A DNA stretch of 41,891 bases from Dehalococcoidia bacterium (GTDB lineage Bacteria; Chloroflexota; Dehalococcoidia; GIF9; AB-539-J10). The stretch is from NCBI GenBank assembly GCA_030602785.1, contig JAUVZB010000016.1, positions 1 through 41,891 of the forward strand, in the 5' to 3' direction. Below the pieces are notes generated by a model that was not told where the DNA came from, did not search any database, and saw only the letters and a program-made list of their open reading frames with translations. Below, piece after piece: positions 23,492-30,324 of this stretch (positions are counted from its first letter, which is position 1; each line of letters begins with the position of its first letter). The translations under genes were made by a program, and so were the position numbers.

Positions 23492-24172
23492 CTACCAGAC
23501 AGTGAACTTCGAACCCCACGTTGCCTGTATTTCGCTGTTCACCTGCTCCACGACTGGCAGGAGTCGGCCCTGCGGCAGGAGGACGAAGACTGAGAATCCT
23601 CCCAAGTATGCGTAGGCCTCCCTCGCCCGTGTTACCTTCTTGGCCTGATCGAGAAGCTGAGGGATGTACGTTGTCCTCTTCACCCGCGGAAGATGCTGGT
23701 ACACGAGAACGGACTTGCCACTTGAGTAAAGGTCTCTCACCTCGTTCCAATAGAGGTACTTCGTGGAATCCTTGAGTGATGCGACCTCGAATCCGTTGTC
23801 CGGGTCGAGGAAGACCAGATTACTGCTTCGCGAACGGCTCGTCAGGTCTCGGAAATAGGCCGCTCTGTGTTCTTCCTCGGGTGGGACCACTGCCGAGTGG
23901 AACACGCAGTCACCGAGCAGGCCACTGGATTCGATGACGGCTAGGTTGCGATTGGCGCAGTGCCGCTGCGCAGCCAGGAACTCGAACAGCGCTGCATCAT
24001 ACTTCTTCCAGCGACGGGGGAGGTTCAAGTACTTCACGCGGTTTCCGTCTGACCTGCCGTCGTCCGTCGTTAGCATCCAGCAGACAGTGACCTGGCCGCC
24101 CGCGCGGACAAACCCGCGTAGCAGCGCATACTTCCTGTAGTCATTCAGGTCGCCGAAGTACTGGTTCTTCAT
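23492..24172 (-). CDS. Conserved hypothetical protein (MKNQYFGDLNDYRKYALLR type)
   Basis: I do not recognise a named family, but the 226-residue protein looks real. It opens MKNQYFGDLNDYRKYALLRG, a pattern I have seen in hypothetical bacterial proteins. A central LVFLDPDNGFEV resembles the D-P-x-N/D motif of nucleotide- or methyltransferase-like folds, and SGKSVLVYQHLPRVKR and FSVFVLLPQG follow. It appears cytoplasmic, with no signal or membrane segment. ATG 24172 is chosen because the conserved start lies there; an in-frame codon at 24214 would add 14 unlikely residues. It is divergent from the PARIS-like pair across a 333-bp gap, so a link with defence is possible but unproven. Confidence 0.7.
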   Translation of the reverse strand: MKNQYFGDLNDYRKYALLRGFVRAGGQVTVCWMLTTDDGRSDGNRVKYLNLPRRWKKYDAALFEFLAAQRHCANRNLAVIESSGLLGDCVFHSAVVPPEEEHRAAYFRDLTSRSRSSNLVFLDPDNGFEVASLKDSTKYLYWNEVRDLYSSGKSVLVYQHLPRVKRTTYIPQLLDQAKKVTRAREAYAYLGGFSVFVLLPQGRLLPVVEQVNSEIQATWGSKFTVW

Positions 24173-24505
24173 GTTGCGGTCCTCACGCCATTGTCGCGGT
24201 TGAGCACCTGGCATGCAAGATTGTCGAGAGAAGCCAGGGCAACCACTACTACATCCCCATGACTGCTGCCGATCGTCTCGAACAGATGTCTGTGGCGATG
24301 CCAGGGATTGGGTGAGGGGGAGCGGCCAAGTGGTTGTCAGTTGTGCAGCAGGAGGCAGTCACCGTGACTGCCTCACTTTCTGGCGCGCCGGTTTGCCTGG
24401 CCACGAGACTGCCAAGATTGACTCAGTTGACATAGAATAGTTCCAGGGACACACTACTCCAGATTCGCGGAAGCTCGAAACAGTTCGTGTTCCTAGGAGA
24501 TAGTG
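24173..24505. other. Divergent intergenic region with hairpin and candidate promoter
   Basis: A perfect 10-bp stem GAGGCAGTCA-CCG-TGACTGCCTC (24352-24374) stands in the middle. TTGACA (24427-24432) could serve as a -35 box toward the ATPase gene, but no good -10 follows at 17 bp. TTCCAGGGACACACTACTCC (24441-24460) looks like a decayed end of the GGGGACACCA repeat family. Nothing else is recognised. Confidence 0.4.
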
Positions 24506-25855
24506 ATGAGATTGAAGAGCCAGTGGTCGGCGAAGAATCGGAAGCGCAACGCAATCAGCCACATCGAAATCAAGGGGCTGTTTGGCCAGTTTGACTACAG
24601 CATTCCCTCGTCTGATTCGGTCGAGGACATGACGCGCCTCATGGTGCTATACGGCGAGAATGGATGTGGAAAGACCACCATTCTGAAGCTTCTGTATCAC
24701 CTTCTCGCTGTCAGAGGCAGGGGCCACAAGACCTTTGTCGCTCGTTGCCCATTTCGCGAGTTCGTTGTGGAGATGACAGACGGGACTGTCGTCGGCGCCG
24801 TCCGTGAAGCCGGAGAACTGACCGGCAGCTTTCTCATCTCAGTGAAGAGTCCTGGCTCTGAGGCGCAGTCGTTCCGCCTTACCGCGGATGAGAAGGGAGG
24901 CGTTAGTGCGTCACACAATGATAATGGTGAGGTATTAGCCCGTCTCTGGCCCGCTTTGGAGAAGATTGACATGAGGGTGGATTTCGTCCCCGACGACCGT
25001 CGAAGTCCTGACTTCATGGGCGACGGCGACCTCGCGATTATTGAGGAACGCACCGTCGGTGTACGGCACGGCCGTGTTGTCAATATGAGGGAGGCGGAGT
25101 CTGGCTCTCCCGACACTCTCTTGCTGGAGACCACACTGAAACGGATGACTGACTCGCTTCGGACACGGATGATAACTGCGTCCAGTATGGGCTATGCGAG
25201 TGCAAATGCCATCTACCGCGACGTGGCGCTAGAGATTGCTCGATATCAGGGGCAAGATGCTCCGGTTGAGCGAGCGCAGGTGGAAGACATGGTGCGTTTG
25301 CTGAATGGATTGTCCCAAAGGGCAAAGGCATACGCTAGCCTTGGTGTAACGACGAAGTTGGATACATCCAGCTTCGTTGAGGCCCTGGAATCGACGTCTC
25401 CGCAACGTCAGGGGCTGATGTATGCGGTCATTCGCCCGTACGTTGATAGCGTCATGGCTCGCCTTGATGCCTCGGAGGACGTGGGCAACGCAATCGAGTC
25501 GTTCACCCGCAATCTCAACCGGATGTACTCACGGAAGCGAGTGGCCTTCAGTCTTGAAGATGGTCTATCGATTCACCTGCAAGATGGAATGGAGCTTTCG
25601 CCAGACTCCCTGTCCTCGGGCGAGAAGCAGCTCCTCCTGCTGCTCTCCAATGCCGTTGCTTCTCAGAGTCGGTCAAGCGTGTTGGTGATTGACGAGCCCG
25701 AGATATCCCTCAACGTGAAGTGGCAGCGCCAACTTGTCAAGACTCTCTTGGAATGTGTGGGTTCTAGCCCAGTGCAGGTCGTGCTTGCAACGCATTCCGT
25801 CGAACTGCTGGCACAGTACCAGGACAGCGTAGTCGGGCTCGCTTCGGGAGGGTGA
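24506..25855 (+). CDS. AAA/ABC-type ATPase, AriA-like (PARIS-type defence candidate)
   Basis: The 449-residue protein is an AAA_15/AAA_21-type ATPase: Walker A YGENGCGKTTI (about 49-58), signature LSSGEKQLLLLLSNA (about 372), Walker B VLVIDEPEISL (about 392) and the switch His in LATHSVELLA. The long middle region between Walker A and signature is helical and unlike a transporter. It ends at the start of a gene for a Toprim/DUF4435-type protein. Such a two-gene pair, ATPase then Toprim nuclease, matches the PARIS anti-phage system (AriA/AriB), where AriA scaffolds and releases AriB on sensing phage anti-restriction proteins. The ATG at 24506 has TAGGAGA 5 bases upstream. OLD-like or retron-associated ATPase pairs are alternatives. 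Confidence 0.72.
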   Translation: MRLKSQWSAKNRKRNAISHIEIKGLFGQFDYSIPSSDSVEDMTRLMVLYGENGCGKTTILKLLYHLLAVRGRGHKTFVARCPFREFVVEMTDGTVVGAVREAGELTGSFLISVKSPGSEAQSFRLTADEKGGVSASHNDNGEVLARLWPALEKIDMRVDFVPDDRRSPDFMGDGDLAIIEERTVGVRHGRVVNMREAESGSPDTLLLETTLKRMTDSLRTRMITASSMGYASANAIYRDVALEIARYQGQDAPVERAQVEDMVRLLNGLSQRAKAYASLGVTTKLDTSSFVEALESTSPQRQGLMYAVIRPYVDSVMARLDASEDVGNAIESFTRNLNRMYSRKRVAFSLEDGLSIHLQDGMELSPDSLSSGEKQLLLLLSNAVASQSRSSVLVIDEPEISLNVKWQRQLVKTLLECVGSSPVQVVLATHSVELLAQYQDSVVGLASGG

Positions 25856-25890
25856 CCCCCAATGTTGGTGGAGAATGCACGAAGGTCTTG

Positions 25891-26787
25891 ATGTTGAGTG
25901 AGCCACGACGAATAGCTGAACTCGTGGAACGATATAGACTCGAGCCTTCCCTGCGCGATGTCTACGTTGAGGGGAACACGGACAGGCGCTTTCTGAAATG
26001 GTATTTCGAGGGCAAAGGCTATGTCGACGCTGTGGTCTATGGAATCCAAACGGTTGAGGTTCCGAGTGATGTTGTTGAGAGACATGGCTTTGAAGTCGGG
26101 AACCGAGGCAGAGTGCTCGCGCTAGGAGCTGAGTTGGTTGGCGCACTTGGTGAACATGCCAAACAGGCCACTTGCATCGCGGACCGTGATTTCGACAGTG
26201 TCTTGGGTTCCTATGACTATGGCCCCCTGACCCTCTTGACGGACGGTTCTTGTCTGGAAACGTACTTCTTCGACCAAGAATGCGTAGGCAAGCTTTTTGG
26301 TGTCTGCCTCAGAGCGGAATGCCAGGTAACAGCTGAGTTGATTGGTCAGTTTTCCTGTGTTCTTAGGCGCCTGTATTGCATCCGGGCCGCCAACAAGAAC
26401 CTTGGACTCGGCATTTCGTGGATTGACTTCTTGAAGTGGTGTCGCACGGACGGTACCTTGATAGAGTTCGAATCGGAGAAGTTCACAAACAGCTACCTGG
26501 GCAGGGCGCACCATCCGGTATCAAATGAAGCCTTCCAATTGCGAGTGCTGGAGTTGGAGGAGGGGGGTAGAGGGGACTATCGCCTCTATGTCAACCGCGA
26601 TGACTTCGTCCGATTGCTCGCATGGTTTGTGAATGAGACGGGGTTGCGGTACCAAGGAGGGCGTAGACGCCGTGCGCAGCGGTATGAAGAGGATCAGCTT
26701 GCGAGAATGCTAGTAGGATGTGTCGAGTCACGCATCCTTGCCAATCATCCGCTCTTCTTGAACTTGGACAGCCGGTTACGTGGGTAG
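25891..26787 (+). CDS. Toprim/DUF4435-like nuclease, AriB-like (PARIS-type defence candidate)
   Basis: The 298-residue protein opens MLSEPRRIAELVERYR and then shows DVYVEGNTDRRFLKWYF, the first Toprim motif with its conserved Glu. ATCIADRDFDSVLG (DxD) and LTDGSCLETYFFD follow. This arrangement matches DUF4435, the AriB effector, which in characterised PARIS systems is a Toprim ribonuclease that acts on tRNA. ATG 25891 has AAGG at good spacing. A GTG at 25852 overlapping the ATPase stop is also in frame but has its ribosome site directly abutting the codon. It pairs with the ATPase just upstream, so the two are co-translated. The Arg-rich stretch GGRRRRAQRY near the C-terminus could bind nucleic acid. 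Activity and target are inferred. Confidence 0.68.
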   Translation: MLSEPRRIAELVERYRLEPSLRDVYVEGNTDRRFLKWYFEGKGYVDAVVYGIQTVEVPSDVVERHGFEVGNRGRVLALGAELVGALGEHAKQATCIADRDFDSVLGSYDYGPLTLLTDGSCLETYFFDQECVGKLFGVCLRAECQVTAELIGQFSCVLRRLYCIRAANKNLGLGISWIDFLKWCRTDGTLIEFESEKFTNSYLGRAHHPVSNEAFQLRVLELEEGGRGDYRLYVNRDDFVRLLAWFVNETGLRYQGGRRRRAQRYEEDQLARMLVGCVESRILANHPLFLNLDSRLRG

Positions 26788-27175
26788 TGCGTACCGCGAG
26801 GACGCTGACAGTCTTAGGCATCTTCACGTGAACTGGCTGGTGCTCATCTGACGGACTGGCTGGTGTGTCGAATTGAACGGGCAGGGCGTCGACGCTCGTG
26901 AGGTGTTCCTCCACTCTCCTCGGGCGTGCACAGGCGGTTAGAAAGCCCCACACTCCCACCTCACTGTTCCGGATGCAGCTGGCCCATTTGCCGTCGGGAT
27001 AGGCTACGGCAGAAGCTATCTTTCCGTCGGTGATGGGATATGTTGCCTTGAGCCTTCCAGTGTTCAAGATGAAGTTGTGGACAGTTGCCGTGCGTGATTT
27101 ATCGACCACGCCGCTCCGCGTTGAGACGTGGCATTTCTGTATGTAGGCGATGACCGCTTCCCTATGCCCATCCAC
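26591..27175 (-). CDS. Small protein of unknown family, intact paralogue of the broken gene at 21995
   Basis: From a GTG start at 27175 the protein begins MDGHREAVIAYIQKCHVSTR, continuing with GVVDKSRTATVHNFILNTGR and TDGKIASAVAYPDGKWASC. The first 40 residues match the truncated copy at 21995-21849, with many silent differences, which shows real coding history. I do not recognise the family. The C-terminal ~65 residues lie antisense to the 3' end of the AriB-like gene and look like read-through, so the original protein was probably about 110-130 residues and the 3' end may be frameshifted. Treat the end coordinate as uncertain. Confidence 0.45.
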   Translation of the reverse strand: MDGHREAVIAYIQKCHVSTRSGVVDKSRTATVHNFILNTGRLKATYPITDGKIASAVAYPDGKWASCIRNSEVGVWGFLTACARPRRVEEHLTSVDALPVQFDTPASPSDEHQPVHVKMPKTVSVLAVRTTHVTGCPSSRRADDWQGCVTRHILLAFSQADPLHTAAHGVYALLGTATPSHSQTMRAIGRSHRG

Positions 27176-27230
27176 GTTTGCCGCGACAGAACCGCGGACC
27201 TGTGTGGTTCTTCCAGGGAGGAGTGGGGTA

Positions 27231-27281
27231 TGAAGGGCGCAGTGCGGCTGGAGTGTGCGCGGCGTGGCAGTCAGAGTTAGC
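27231..27281 (+). pseudogene. Remnant of a hydrolase gene start (second copy of the divergent module)
   Basis: ATGAAGGGCGCAGTGCGGC here aligns with ATGAGGCGCACAGTGCGGC at 22060, the start of the C45-type hydrolase, and the similarity extends upstream through GAGGAG. The reading frame stops after 16 codons, and the rest of a hydrolase is absent because the next gene occupies the place. I read it as the relic of a lost paralogue. Confidence 0.4.
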
Positions 27282-27729
27282 TGTCGAGCTGCTCGAAGTC
27301 CTCAAACCACAGCCCCGCGAATATGTCCCAGGGGCCCATGAACAACTTGTCGCCAATGCTCCTGGCCTGGAAGAAGGGGCCCCAGTTGTGCACGTTGAGT
27401 CTCCTCAGTATGTATTCGTCAGGGGGCGTGCCGGATTTCCAGCAATTCCTGAGATAGCCGAGAGCTTCCTCTCCATACTGGGTCTTCACCTCGGGGATGA
27501 TGAAATCCCGAAGCAGCCTCTCGATTCCCGGGTTGTGCAGGAGCTGGGCCTTGACGTCGTCGTACGGGCCATCCTCGAAGTCGAAGGATTCCCCCCAGAG
27601 TCCGCGCCCCTTGCTGCGGAGCCAGGGATAGGAGACCGACTGGTTCTCCCGCGTGAGTCCCCAGAGGAACTCCGGGGCGTTCATGAAGTACCTCTGCAAC
27701 CTGCCCTTCATCCTCGCATCCACGTGCAT
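27277..27729 (-). CDS. Hypothetical protein, 150 residues
   Basis: I do not recognise the family. The protein has no signal peptide or membrane segment and is rich in aromatic residues. Segments such as MNAPEFLWGLTRENQSVSYP, FEDGPYDDVKAQLLHNPGIE and VHNWGPFFQARSIGDKLFMG look like a folded cytoplasmic domain. The ATG at 27729 has GGGGAG about 5 bases upstream. It stands alone, with the DUF3795 gene divergent from it, in the accessory stretch next to the PARIS-like pair. I have no functional proposal. Confidence 0.6.
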   Translation of the reverse strand: MHVDARMKGRLQRYFMNAPEFLWGLTRENQSVSYPWLRSKGRGLWGESFDFEDGPYDDVKAQLLHNPGIERLLRDFIIPEVKTQYGEEALGYLRNCWKSGTPPDEYILRRLNVHNWGPFFQARSIGDKLFMGPWDIFAGLWFEDFEQLDS

Positions 27730-27897
27730 GTCTCCCCTGGAAGCGGTTCGGCGGCCCGCTCCCAGCCATCTCCGTAGATTATGTAGCTGTCTGTATCATA
27801 GCGCAATACCCCTGATCCCGGGCGCATTCAACCCGACAACAGAGAGAGGGGTGCGTGCCCGCAGGCTGTTGGAGTACGCTTTGACAGGGGGGCTGAC

Positions 27898-28479
27898 ATG
27901 AGTGCCGCGGAGGCCCACTACAAGAGCTACCCCACGATAGGCGCCTGTGGAATCGACTGCGGGCTCTGTCCTCGCCATCACACGAAGACGGGCAGTCGCT
28001 GCCCCGGCTGCGCGCCGCCCGGCTTTCTCGACATGGGCGGGCAGTGGTACAAGATGACCCGCTGTGCGGTGCGCGACCGTGGCTACGAGACCTGTGCGGA
28101 GTGTTCGGAGTTTCCCTGCTACCGCTTCGAGGGCTGGGATGCCGGCGACTCGTTCGTCAGCCATCTCAACTCCATCGCCAACCTGCGCGCCATCAAGGAG
28201 CGAGGAATCGAGGGCTTCGCAGAGCAGCAGCGCAAGCGGATAGCGCTTCTCGAGACCATGCTGGGCGAGTTCGACGAGGGCCGCTCGAAGAGCTACTGCT
28301 GCCTCGCAACGGCGCTCCTGCCCATCGACGACCTTGAGACTGCCTTGAGCGCCGCACAACGAGAGGTCGCGGAGACGGGTATTCCCCCCGACGACAAGAA
28401 GAGCCGAGCGAAGGTCCTGCATGGACTCATCGACTCCGCCGCCGACCGCCTCGGCATCACGCTCAAGTTGCGCAAGTAG
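27898..28479 (+). CDS. DUF3795 cysteine-rich protein
   Basis: The 193-residue protein starts with IGACGIDCGLCPRHHTKTGS, then RCPGCAPPG and CAVRDRGYETCAECSEFPCY. This series of cysteine pairs matches DUF3795 and suggests one or more metal or Fe-S sites. The C-terminal half is helical. The function of the family is not established. ATG 27898 follows GGGGGG a few bases upstream (ACAGGGGGGCTGAC). There is no obvious partner gene nearby. Confidence 0.9.
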   Translation: MSAAEAHYKSYPTIGACGIDCGLCPRHHTKTGSRCPGCAPPGFLDMGGQWYKMTRCAVRDRGYETCAECSEFPCYRFEGWDAGDSFVSHLNSIANLRAIKERGIEGFAEQQRKRIALLETMLGEFDEGRSKSYCCLATALLPIDDLETALSAAQREVAETGIPPDDKKSRAKVLHGLIDSAADRLGITLKLRK

Positions 28480-28788
28480 GTGAATCACGTGGGAGACGGC
28501 GGTTGACGGCTGTAAAGTACGTCCTGCTGTAGCGTGTCCTGTGCTTCGGACTTCGTGCCTTGGCTCGATGTCCGGTCTCTGCAGCCGGATACCGCGAAGT
28601 CCTTGACACGGCTACCAGTGGTTGACTGTCCCCTGATGTGTGGTTTACAAGGTCGCGCCTGAATGTTTACAAATGCGGCTCCAGTGGTTTACAAATATGC
28701 GACGAAAGGTTTACAATTACAGCGTGAATGGGTTACAAGGCGGTCCGCCAGGGTTGATAGCCGGGCAAGGTTGCTGTAGGGCACACCG
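28480..28788. promoter_or_regulatory. Intergenic region upstream of the HTH-HATPase-STAS gene
   Basis: This 309-bp gap is dominated by the 22-bp-period direct-repeat array (28621-28760, listed separately). The first ~140 bp after the DUF3795 stop show no repeat or gene I recognise. No conventional -35/-10 pair stands out, so the promoter may be embedded in the array. Confidence 0.5.
28621..28760 (+). repeat. Iteron-like array: GTTTACAA every 22 bp
   Basis: GTTTACAA begins at 28643, 28665, 28687 and 28709. GGTTACAA follows at 28731. Degenerate matches GTTGACTG and GTTGATAG begin at 28621 and 28753. All seven positions are exactly 22 bp apart, about two helical turns, so the sites face one side of the DNA. 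Spacer sequences differ, so only the 8-9-bp core is conserved, as expected for protein-binding sites. The array ends 28 bp before the ATG of an HTH protein, suggesting cooperative autoregulation. A relic end of an IS21-type element, which also carries multiple repeats, is the main alternative. Confidence 0.8.
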
Positions 28789-29850
28789 ATGACGGGTGAA
28801 CGACGTGAGGAGATACGACGGTTCATCCTCGAGACCGTCGAGAAGCACCCATCCGACGTTGTGCGGCTTACGCAGGAGCGGTTTGGCATCAGCAGGCAGA
28901 TGGCGCATCGCTATGTGCGCGGGCTGGTCATAGATGGTCTGCTGGTTGGCGATGGTACAACGAGCGGGCGGCGATACTCCCTCCGTAGCCTTGTTGAGGA
29001 GCGACTCAGCCTCCGGGTGACGGCGGAGACCTCGGAGAGCGAACTCTGGCGTCTTCGCGTGAGACCGAGGCTTGGAGATCTGCGCAAGAACGTCCTTGAC
29101 ATATGTCAGTACGGTTTCACCGAGATGTTCAACAATGTCATCGAACACTCGGCTGCCGAGACCGCCTCTGTCGGGCTCAGCTTGGATGCCACCAATCTGC
29201 AGATGACTGTCCACGACGACGGCGTGGGAATCTTCAACAAGATAGCGCGTGAACTCAGGCTGGAAGACCCGCGCGTGGCGCTGTTTGAGCTCTCCAAGGG
29301 GAAGCTGACGACGAACCCGCGGCGGCATACTGGCGAGGGAATCTTCTTCACTTCGCGGCTCTTTGACAGGTTCCACATCCTCTCCGGGGGACTGTTCTAC
29401 TCACACAGCAGCGAGTGGGATGACTGGCTTGCCGAGATCGGCGAGCAGGATGAGCCCGGCGCAGGCACTACGGTGCTGATGAACCTTGCCGTGGATTCGA
29501 ACCGAACGCTTAAAGGCGTCTTCGACCGATTCGCCTCGGCAGAGGAGGACTACGCCTTCTCGCGGACGCATGTTCCGGTTCGTCTCGCGTCCTACGAGGC
29601 AGAGAAGCTCCTCTCCCGCTCGCAGGCTCGAAGATTGCTCGCGCGGGTTGAGCAGTTCAAGGAAGTGGCACTCGACTTCGATGGAGTGGACTTCATCGGC
29701 CAGGCGTTTGCGGACGAGGTTTTTCGCGTGTTCAAGAACGAGCATCCGGAAGTGGCTATCTACCCGGTACGGGCCAACGAAGACGTAGAGAAGATGATTC
29801 GGCGCGTGAAGTCAGGCGTGAGCGAGGGAGGGACGCGCTTCCCTGCATGA
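28789..29850 (+). CDS. HTH - HATPase - STAS-like (DUF4325) fusion regulator
   Basis: The 353-residue protein has three parts. Residues about 5-65 form a winged HTH (REEIRRFILETVEKHPSDVV, then ERFGISRQMAHRYVRGL). Residues about 105-225 form a GHKL ATPase with N-box YGFTEMFNNVIEHS, G1 VHDDGVGIFNKI and G2 HTGEGIFFTSRLFDRF; ATP-lid features are short. Residues about 275-345 match the STAS-like DUF4325: RRLLARVEQFKEVALDFDGV, then DFIGQAFADEVFRVF. This joins DNA-binding, anti-sigma/kinase-like and anti-anti-sigma-like modules in one chain. It lacks the phosphoacceptor His of a sensor kinase. It probably controls its own promoter through the 22-bp repeats; ligand and targets are unknown. The ribosome site (TAGGG) is weak. 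Confidence 0.85.
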   Translation: MTGERREEIRRFILETVEKHPSDVVRLTQERFGISRQMAHRYVRGLVIDGLLVGDGTTSGRRYSLRSLVEERLSLRVTAETSESELWRLRVRPRLGDLRKNVLDICQYGFTEMFNNVIEHSAAETASVGLSLDATNLQMTVHDDGVGIFNKIARELRLEDPRVALFELSKGKLTTNPRRHTGEGIFFTSRLFDRFHILSGGLFYSHSSEWDDWLAEIGEQDEPGAGTTVLMNLAVDSNRTLKGVFDRFASAEEDYAFSRTHVPVRLASYEAEKLLSRSQARRLLARVEQFKEVALDFDGVDFIGQAFADEVFRVFKNEHPEVAIYPVRANEDVEKMIRRVKSGVSEGGTRFPA

Positions 29851-29950
29851 GAAGTTGGCTGGATGGGAGGTATGGAAGCAGTACGAGCATATCGGGGAGC
29901 ACCTGAAGTGGTTCGCGCGAAAGAGCGAGGTGGCCCGGTTGCGAGCCGAT

Positions 29951-29979
29951 TTGACAAACCCCTGCTCGGCCTCTACCAT
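29951..29979 (+). promoter_or_regulatory. trp operon promoter
   Basis: TTGACA (29951-29956), a 17-bp spacer and TACCAT (29974-29979) form a strong sigma70-type promoter. Transcription would begin near 29986, about 30 bases before stem I of the T-box. There is no visible operator, so control is mainly by attenuation in the leader. Confidence 0.75.
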
Positions 29980-30009
29980 CCGCTTTCACAAGTGAATAGG
30001 CAAAGGCTG

Positions 30010-30295
30010 TGAGCGGGACTAGTATGCCCACCAGCGAGTCTCAGAGAGCCGGGTAAGGTGTGAGCCGGTGACAGCGCAGGGGTTGAATGGACCCGGGAGC
30101 CGCAGACCGAAAGGGATTGTCCCGAGTAGGTTCTGACGGAGAGGGCACCGTTATCAGAGCCCAGGGTATAGCCCGGTTTGACCGGGACGGTACCTGAGAA
30201 GAGATGGCCGCACGCCTTGGGTGCGTGGTCAACTAGGGTGGCACCGCGAAGGCCTTTTGGCCCCTCGCCCCTATTGGGCGAGGGGCTTTCTTTTT
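30010..30295 (+). ncRNA. Tryptophan T-box riboswitch leader
   Basis: The leader has all the T-box landmarks: stem I closed by CGGGAC (30014-30019) with GTCCCG (30119-30124), the AGTA element (30021-30024), the AGAGAGCCGG region, and GGTGTGAGCC. The T-box consensus AGGGTGGCACCGCG is at 30235-30248, and a terminator follows. The specifier codon is most likely TGG (Trp) at 30088-30090, in GAATGGACCC and followed by a purine. Uncharged tRNA-Trp would pair with it and with the T-box bulge, stabilising the antiterminator and letting transcription reach trpE. The assignment to Trp is confirmed by the genes downstream. Confidence 0.92.
30260..30295 (+). terminator. T-box-controlled intrinsic terminator
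   Basis: GCCCCTCGCCC, a CTATT loop and GGGCGAGGGGC (30260-30286) form an 11-bp GC stem followed by TTTCTTTTT. It competes with the antiterminator that includes the T-box sequence. Confidence 0.93.
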
Positions 30296-30324
30296 GTCCG
30301 GCAAGTGCTGAAGGAGGAATGGAG

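Noticed and set aside
28621-28760. Possible CRISPR array
   Set aside because: The conserved core is only 8 bp in a 22-bp period, far too short for CRISPR repeats and spacers.
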